This document shows positions 60,274 to 64,000 of a stretch of DNA of 64,000 bases, in pieces; positions within the stretch are counted from its first letter, which is position 1, and each line of letters opens with the position of its first letter. The notes under the pieces were generated by a model, which was not told the origin of the DNA, made no database searches, and saw only the letters and a list, made by a program, of their open reading frames with translations. The stretch is from Gentiana macrophylla (Eukaryota; Streptophyta; Magnoliopsida; Gentianales; Gentianaceae), in NCBI GenBank assembly GCA_026214975.1, contig JAOBSW010000553.1:558001-622000 (forward strand), given 5' to 3'. The position numbers and the translations under genes were made by a program.

Positions 60274-61815
60274 TGATGAGAGTCAACTTTACTATGCTCC
60301 GGTGCATGTTTCAATCCCCTTTTACGGCACTTTTGGTTCATTCCGGATAGTTTTAGATCTTATTTAGGGCAAAAATCGCATTACACGCCCACCATGAGGT
60401 AAACCATCAAATAGATGGAAAATCTCACATTTTCACGATGTTTTGGCCCTTTACGAGCCATATGTTTATTATGGAATTACGCTCGGTATGTTGTTTGGTA
60501 TTTGAAATGCGGTGAAATAGGTGACTCGATATACCCGGAAGTTGAGGTACATGAGGCTTAGAAAGATGAAACCAAGCTCGGGGATGGAAAAGTTGAAGAA
60601 AAGCTTAAATTCACAACTCGCATTCCTGGTACTTACCGAAGTCATCTTGGTGGTCACCGTAACTCACCATATGTTAAGCGGAGACACGAAATCTCGGTAG
60701 TTACTGTGACTAATCTGGGTACTTACCGAGATTACTGCAAAATGGATACCTGCGTTTTTTTAGACGAAAAACAAAGTTTTTTCTCACCCAATTCCACACA
60801 CACTCTCTTAGACACTCCTCTACCCTTTAAGGTTGAAATTTCCCCCTCTCTCCCTTAGATTAGCTCTTCTTTCACTCTTTTCTCTTAGATTAAACACAAT
60901 TTAGCTTAGATTCAAGCTCTCTTTGTTGGATTTTTGCATTTTGGATCTCCTTCTCCACCAAGTGACATGGGTGTTGATGGAGCTTGATGTAATCACAACT
61001 TCTCTGCGATTTTGGTAATTAATAGCATCTCTCTTCTTGTTTTATGGCTTTAATCCTTTCCTTGATTGTTATTTCTTGTTTTGTGATGAATAGCTAAACA
61101 TTTCATAGCCAAATTATGTGAAAATTGAAGAAATCACCCTCTAATTGATGAAATTGGGAATGAGTAGTGTTTAATTGTTGTTATATCGATTTAATTCATG
61201 TCTTAAAACTTGTTATCAATGCTTGAATTAGATCTGCACACCTAGTTCATGAACAAACACACCACTTTTATAAATGTATGTTGTGAAGGGTGTGGGAAAA
61301 GGGGTTTAAGATCATTCTTTATAATCAATCGAGTTGTTTAGATTGATTAGTGAGTGAGGTTCAATCGGTTGTGAAATCGGGCAACTCTAGCGCGTTAATC
61401 TTGTTTCGGTCAATTAAATTCTTAAAGGCGGACTGTTGAACCGGGCAAAGGGTGTTCGATTGTTGTATGGCGTCGTACACTAGCTTAGGAGTTTGCACCC
61501 ATGAATGAGTCGATATAAGTAGAGGTTGGTAGGTTGGTTAATCCCATACCCGAGCTAATTGATTGGAGGGGTGAAAGTAATCAATTGGATCATAGTTTGG
61601 CTATGTCTCTTTCTCTCTTTAGTAACTTCAGTTTATATTTTGTTTTAGTGTAATTAAACTTGAAATATCCTGGTTGACCTAAACTAAGTCCAAAAACGGC
61701 TTTGATACTAGATTGATTCCTCGTGGGATACGACCTTGCTCGCTACTATAGTGCATCCAACTCGGTACCCTGCCGATTAAAGTTGGACCGTCACTATTTT
61801 GGCCATCAAGTTTTC

Positions 61816-61833
61816 TGGCGCCGTTGCTGGGGA
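61816..61833 (+). other. primer-binding site complementary to tRNA-Asp
   Basis: TGGCGCCGTTGCTGGGGA is complementary to the 3' end of plant tRNA-Asp (ending GGCAACGGCGCCA) with one mismatch near its end. It lies 7 bases after the LTR end. This PBS is usual in plant Athila/Tat-type gypsy elements. Confidence 0.8.
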
Positions 61834-62013
61834 ATCATATCGATATCTCATAAGTCTTTTGAAGACTTAGGTTTAGGTTGTTTTATTTATTTTGTTTTTT
61901 TTTTCTTTCTTCTTTCTTGATGTTTGTTTTTCGTTGAAGAGTCACACCATTTACTACGGTAGTGGTGGTGACTAGATACCATGATTGTGTTCTTGTTTTT
62001 CCCTTGAATCACA

Positions 62014-62769
62014 GTGTATGGATCCACGTGTGGCCACGAGGCTCTTTCTCCCTACTCATTTGGAGGCTTTAATTTTAGTGGTATGGGTTTTGGATTCCAA
62101 CCATATTATCAATTCAACCCGTACACATCACAATACAATAATGAGTGGGATAGTCCTTCAAGTTCTCAGTTTCAACACACCAATGCCTATTTGCAATATG
62201 CACAACCTTCACAAATATCTCTTCCTCCACAAAAGAGCTCAACCGACATACTCTTGGAGCAAATCAACAAGACTTTGCAAGAGCAAGGCCGTGTGTTAAA
62301 AGAGCAAGGCCGAGCTTTGCAAGAGCAAGGTCAGGAGTTGATGGATATTAAAACGAATGCTACTACACTTCAATCGGAATTAAATAACTTGGAGAACCGG
62401 GTAGAGCAATTGATTGAGAAGATGAAGGTTGAGATGAGGGCTAAAAATGATGAAATTTTATTTTCTCCACCGTTGACTCTTGAGGTAATCACCCATCATG
62501 AGAGTTATGAAGAAGGTATGAAACATGCTACTAGTGAATCATTTATTCCTTCTCCTTTGAACCTTATTGAAAAAATTGTGGTGGTGGATCATATAGAATA
62601 TGTTGATGTTGTGGTTGAGCCAAAATGTTATTGTTTGGTGTTTGACTCTTTGTTTACTTGGCATATGCTCTCATTCGGGGAAGTTGAATTCATTGTGTTG
62701 CATGATAAATTTCTTGAACCAATCATGGTGGTGGGGATTGAGCCCCTTGGTTTTCTTGCTCTATTTTAA
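62014..62769 (+). CDS. ORF of a non-autonomous LTR element, gag-like position, 251 residues
   Basis: The frame starts about 180 bases after the PBS, where gag normally begins. Residues 1-60 are Tyr/Phe/Gln/Ser-rich (PYYQFNPYTSQYNN), then comes a coiled coil with repeated heptads (KEQGRAL, QEQGQEL) up to about residue 150. The last 100 residues are hydrophobic and acidic (VVVDHIEYVDVVVEPKCY). There is no zinc knuckle, protease or RT. I do not recognise the family beyond its place in the element. Confidence 0.55.
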   Translation: MYGSTCGHEALSPYSFGGFNFSGMGFGFQPYYQFNPYTSQYNNEWDSPSSSQFQHTNAYLQYAQPSQISLPPQKSSTDILLEQINKTLQEQGRVLKEQGRALQEQGQELMDIKTNATTLQSELNNLENRVEQLIEKMKVEMRAKNDEILFSPPLTLEVITHHESYEEGMKHATSESFIPSPLNLIEKIVVVDHIEYVDVVVEPKCYCLVFDSLFTWHMLSFGEVEFIVLHDKFLEPIMVVGIEPLGFLALF

Positions 62770-62906
62770 AGGTGTGCTCAATTTTATGATGTGTGTAGGA
62801 GACGCAACGGTTTGTCTCCTTTGGTATAACTATCCTTAGTATTGTTGGGGTAGAAAGTCGAACTAAGGACTTTAAACTTAGAATGTTTTAGGTAGATGTT
62901 TTTATT

Positions 62907-63417
62907 TGTAACGCCCCTGCATCTCGGCTCAGAAGGCTTAAATGAAGTCATAAATGTCCGGTCAATCCTGCTTAGACCGTCTGCCCTCGCTGACTAAAAG
63001 GCTAACCCGAAGTTGACAAGACCTTTATGTCTCTCACACTTATATGGGGTGATCATTCTACTATTTTTTCCATGGGACATTACATTCTCCCCCTTATAAG
63101 GATCAAGCGTCCTCGCCAGACGGCCAAGATCGTTTCGGATCGCCCCTACCAGAGGTAATTCAGAGGTCATCCTTACACCGCCTTTCTTGTCTGGCAGATA
63201 GCATAGTTCCCTCGATAATCGGGCTCGAATACTATTCGTGTAACGCCCCTGCACTTCGGGCTCAGAAGGCTTAAACGAAGTCATAAATGTCCGGTCAATC
63301 GCTTAGACCGTCTGCCCTCGCTGGACTAAAAGGCTAACCTGAGAGTTGACAAGACCTTTATGTCTCACACTTATATGGGGTGATCATTCTACTATTTTTT
63401 CTATGTGGGACATTACA
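62907..63417 (-). mobile_element. complete TRIM with exact 5-bp duplication TTATT
   Basis: LTRs at 62907-63084 and 63239-63417 flank 154 bp. TTATT lies at 62902-62906 and 63418-63422. On the minus strand the LTRs start TGTAATGTCCCACAT and a purine tract AAGGGGGAGAA precedes the 3' LTR. A weak primer site (GTATTCGAGCCC) follows the 5' LTR. No coding capacity. Confidence 0.9.
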
Positions 63418-63526
63418 TTATTGTTATTATTTTCTTTATGGTATCATAGACAAGGGGCGAGAGTTCGTGTGCCTTAATATTGGTGAACTCTCTCCCGATC
63501 CTCTTCCGCTTTCCAACGAAACATTA

Positions 63527-63860
63527 GTTGTGTTTGTTTTGGGTTGGAGTTTTTTTGGGAGTTTTTTTTTAGAGTTTTTTTTGATAAAGTGATTGAAATA
63601 ATGATTAGAAAGTTGAATGGGTAAAATAAAGTAGAATAATGATTGGTGTAGATTATGAAATGATTGGTGAAATAAAGTAGAATAATGAATAAAATAATGG
63701 TAAAAAATGTAATAAAGTTGATAAAGTGAAATGATGAGAGATGATTTAATATTTTTTATTTGTAGTTGAAGATTTGATTGGTGAGAGAATTGTAAGAAAT
63801 GATTTGTGATGTGATGTAAAAAAAACGCCCAAAAAAACTCCGGCTAAAACAAACGGAGCC
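63527..63860. mobile_element. MITE of the same family as 8068-8328
   Basis: The left end TGTTTGTTTTGGGTTGGAG and the right end CTCCGGCTAAAACAAACGG are long imperfect inverted repeats ending in GGAGCC. The interior repeats AATGATTGG and AAATAAAGTAGAATAATGA. No coding frame. Confidence 0.6.
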
Positions 63861-64000
63861 ATTGTTTCATCATCACGACCTATATGCAGGATTTCATCAT
63901 CACGATTTGCATCCTGCATATTTTTTTCATTTTCTGCATATCACGACCTATTGCATCATGCATATTTTTCATTTTCTGCCGTTCCTTTTCAAAGTTTAAA
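63861..64000. repeat. short direct repeats at the window end
   Basis: TTTCATCATCACGA occurs twice, ATCACGACCTAT twice, and TGCATATTTTT-CATTTTCTGC twice within 140 bases. The unit is not resolved before the window ends. Confidence 0.4.

Larger units (their letters stand above)
60274..62906 (+). mobile_element. LTR retrotransposon, 5' part (LTR, PBS, ORF)
   Basis: The LTR 60274-61808 (1535 bp) starts TGATGAGAGTCAACTTTACT and ends GGCCATCA, related to the family at 42471. A primer-binding site follows at 61816 and an ORF at 62014. The element has no RT in the window, and the sequence after 62769 is broken by a TRIM and a MITE. Confidence 0.75.

Overview
The window is nuclear DNA of a flowering plant, probably a core eudicot; the species cannot be named. 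The evidence is intron-bearing genes with GT-AG splice sites, plant-only proteins (a thylakoid-lumen PsbP-domain protein, an ER-tethered bZIP factor, a GARP regulator, the actin-binding protein SCAB1) and nested plant retrotransposons.

Layout. 0-7.3 kb: the 3' end of a Ty1/copia element, then a decayed L1-type LINE with a small TRIM inserted in it. 7.3-9.4 kb: AT-rich spacer with a MITE. 9.4-24.1 kb is the gene-rich core: SEC15-type exocyst subunit (-), PsbP-domain protein 6 (+), bZIP17/28/49-type membrane-bound factor (-) and an R3H-SUZ protein (+). 24.4-33.4 kb: an hAT-type MITE, then a roughly 8.7-kb element with about 0.5-kb inverted ends, filled by a zinc-finger gene fragment, a SINE, a foldback block and a solo LTR. 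34.7-35.6 kb: intronless MYBC1-type GARP gene (-). 35.6-39.2 kb: spacer. 39.2-50 kb: nested retrotransposons (a copia remnant holding a gypsy remnant, an LTR fragment and an LTR element with target-site duplication), then an inverted repeat split by an hAT element. 50.4-54.3 kb: SCAB1 (-), twelve coding exons. 55.3-64 kb: repeats, including a solo TRIM LTR, an LTR retrotransposon with primer-binding site and ORF, a complete TRIM and MITEs.

The six host genes do not form a pathway. Their order agrees with what I recall of two duplicated Arabidopsis blocks (SEC15A-PPD6-bZIP49-R3H on chromosome 3; SCAB1, bZIP17-R3H-MYBC1 on chromosome 2), so the window looks like an ancestral gene block expanded by transposons. 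The main oddities are a one-base frameshift near the end of SEC15, self-complementary repeat arrays upstream of the TATA box in a family of LTRs, two strong hairpins, the long-inverted-repeat element, and a 13-codon last exon of SCAB1. I found no convincing new multi-gene system. Gene names rest on protein motifs and recalled homologues; no search was run.
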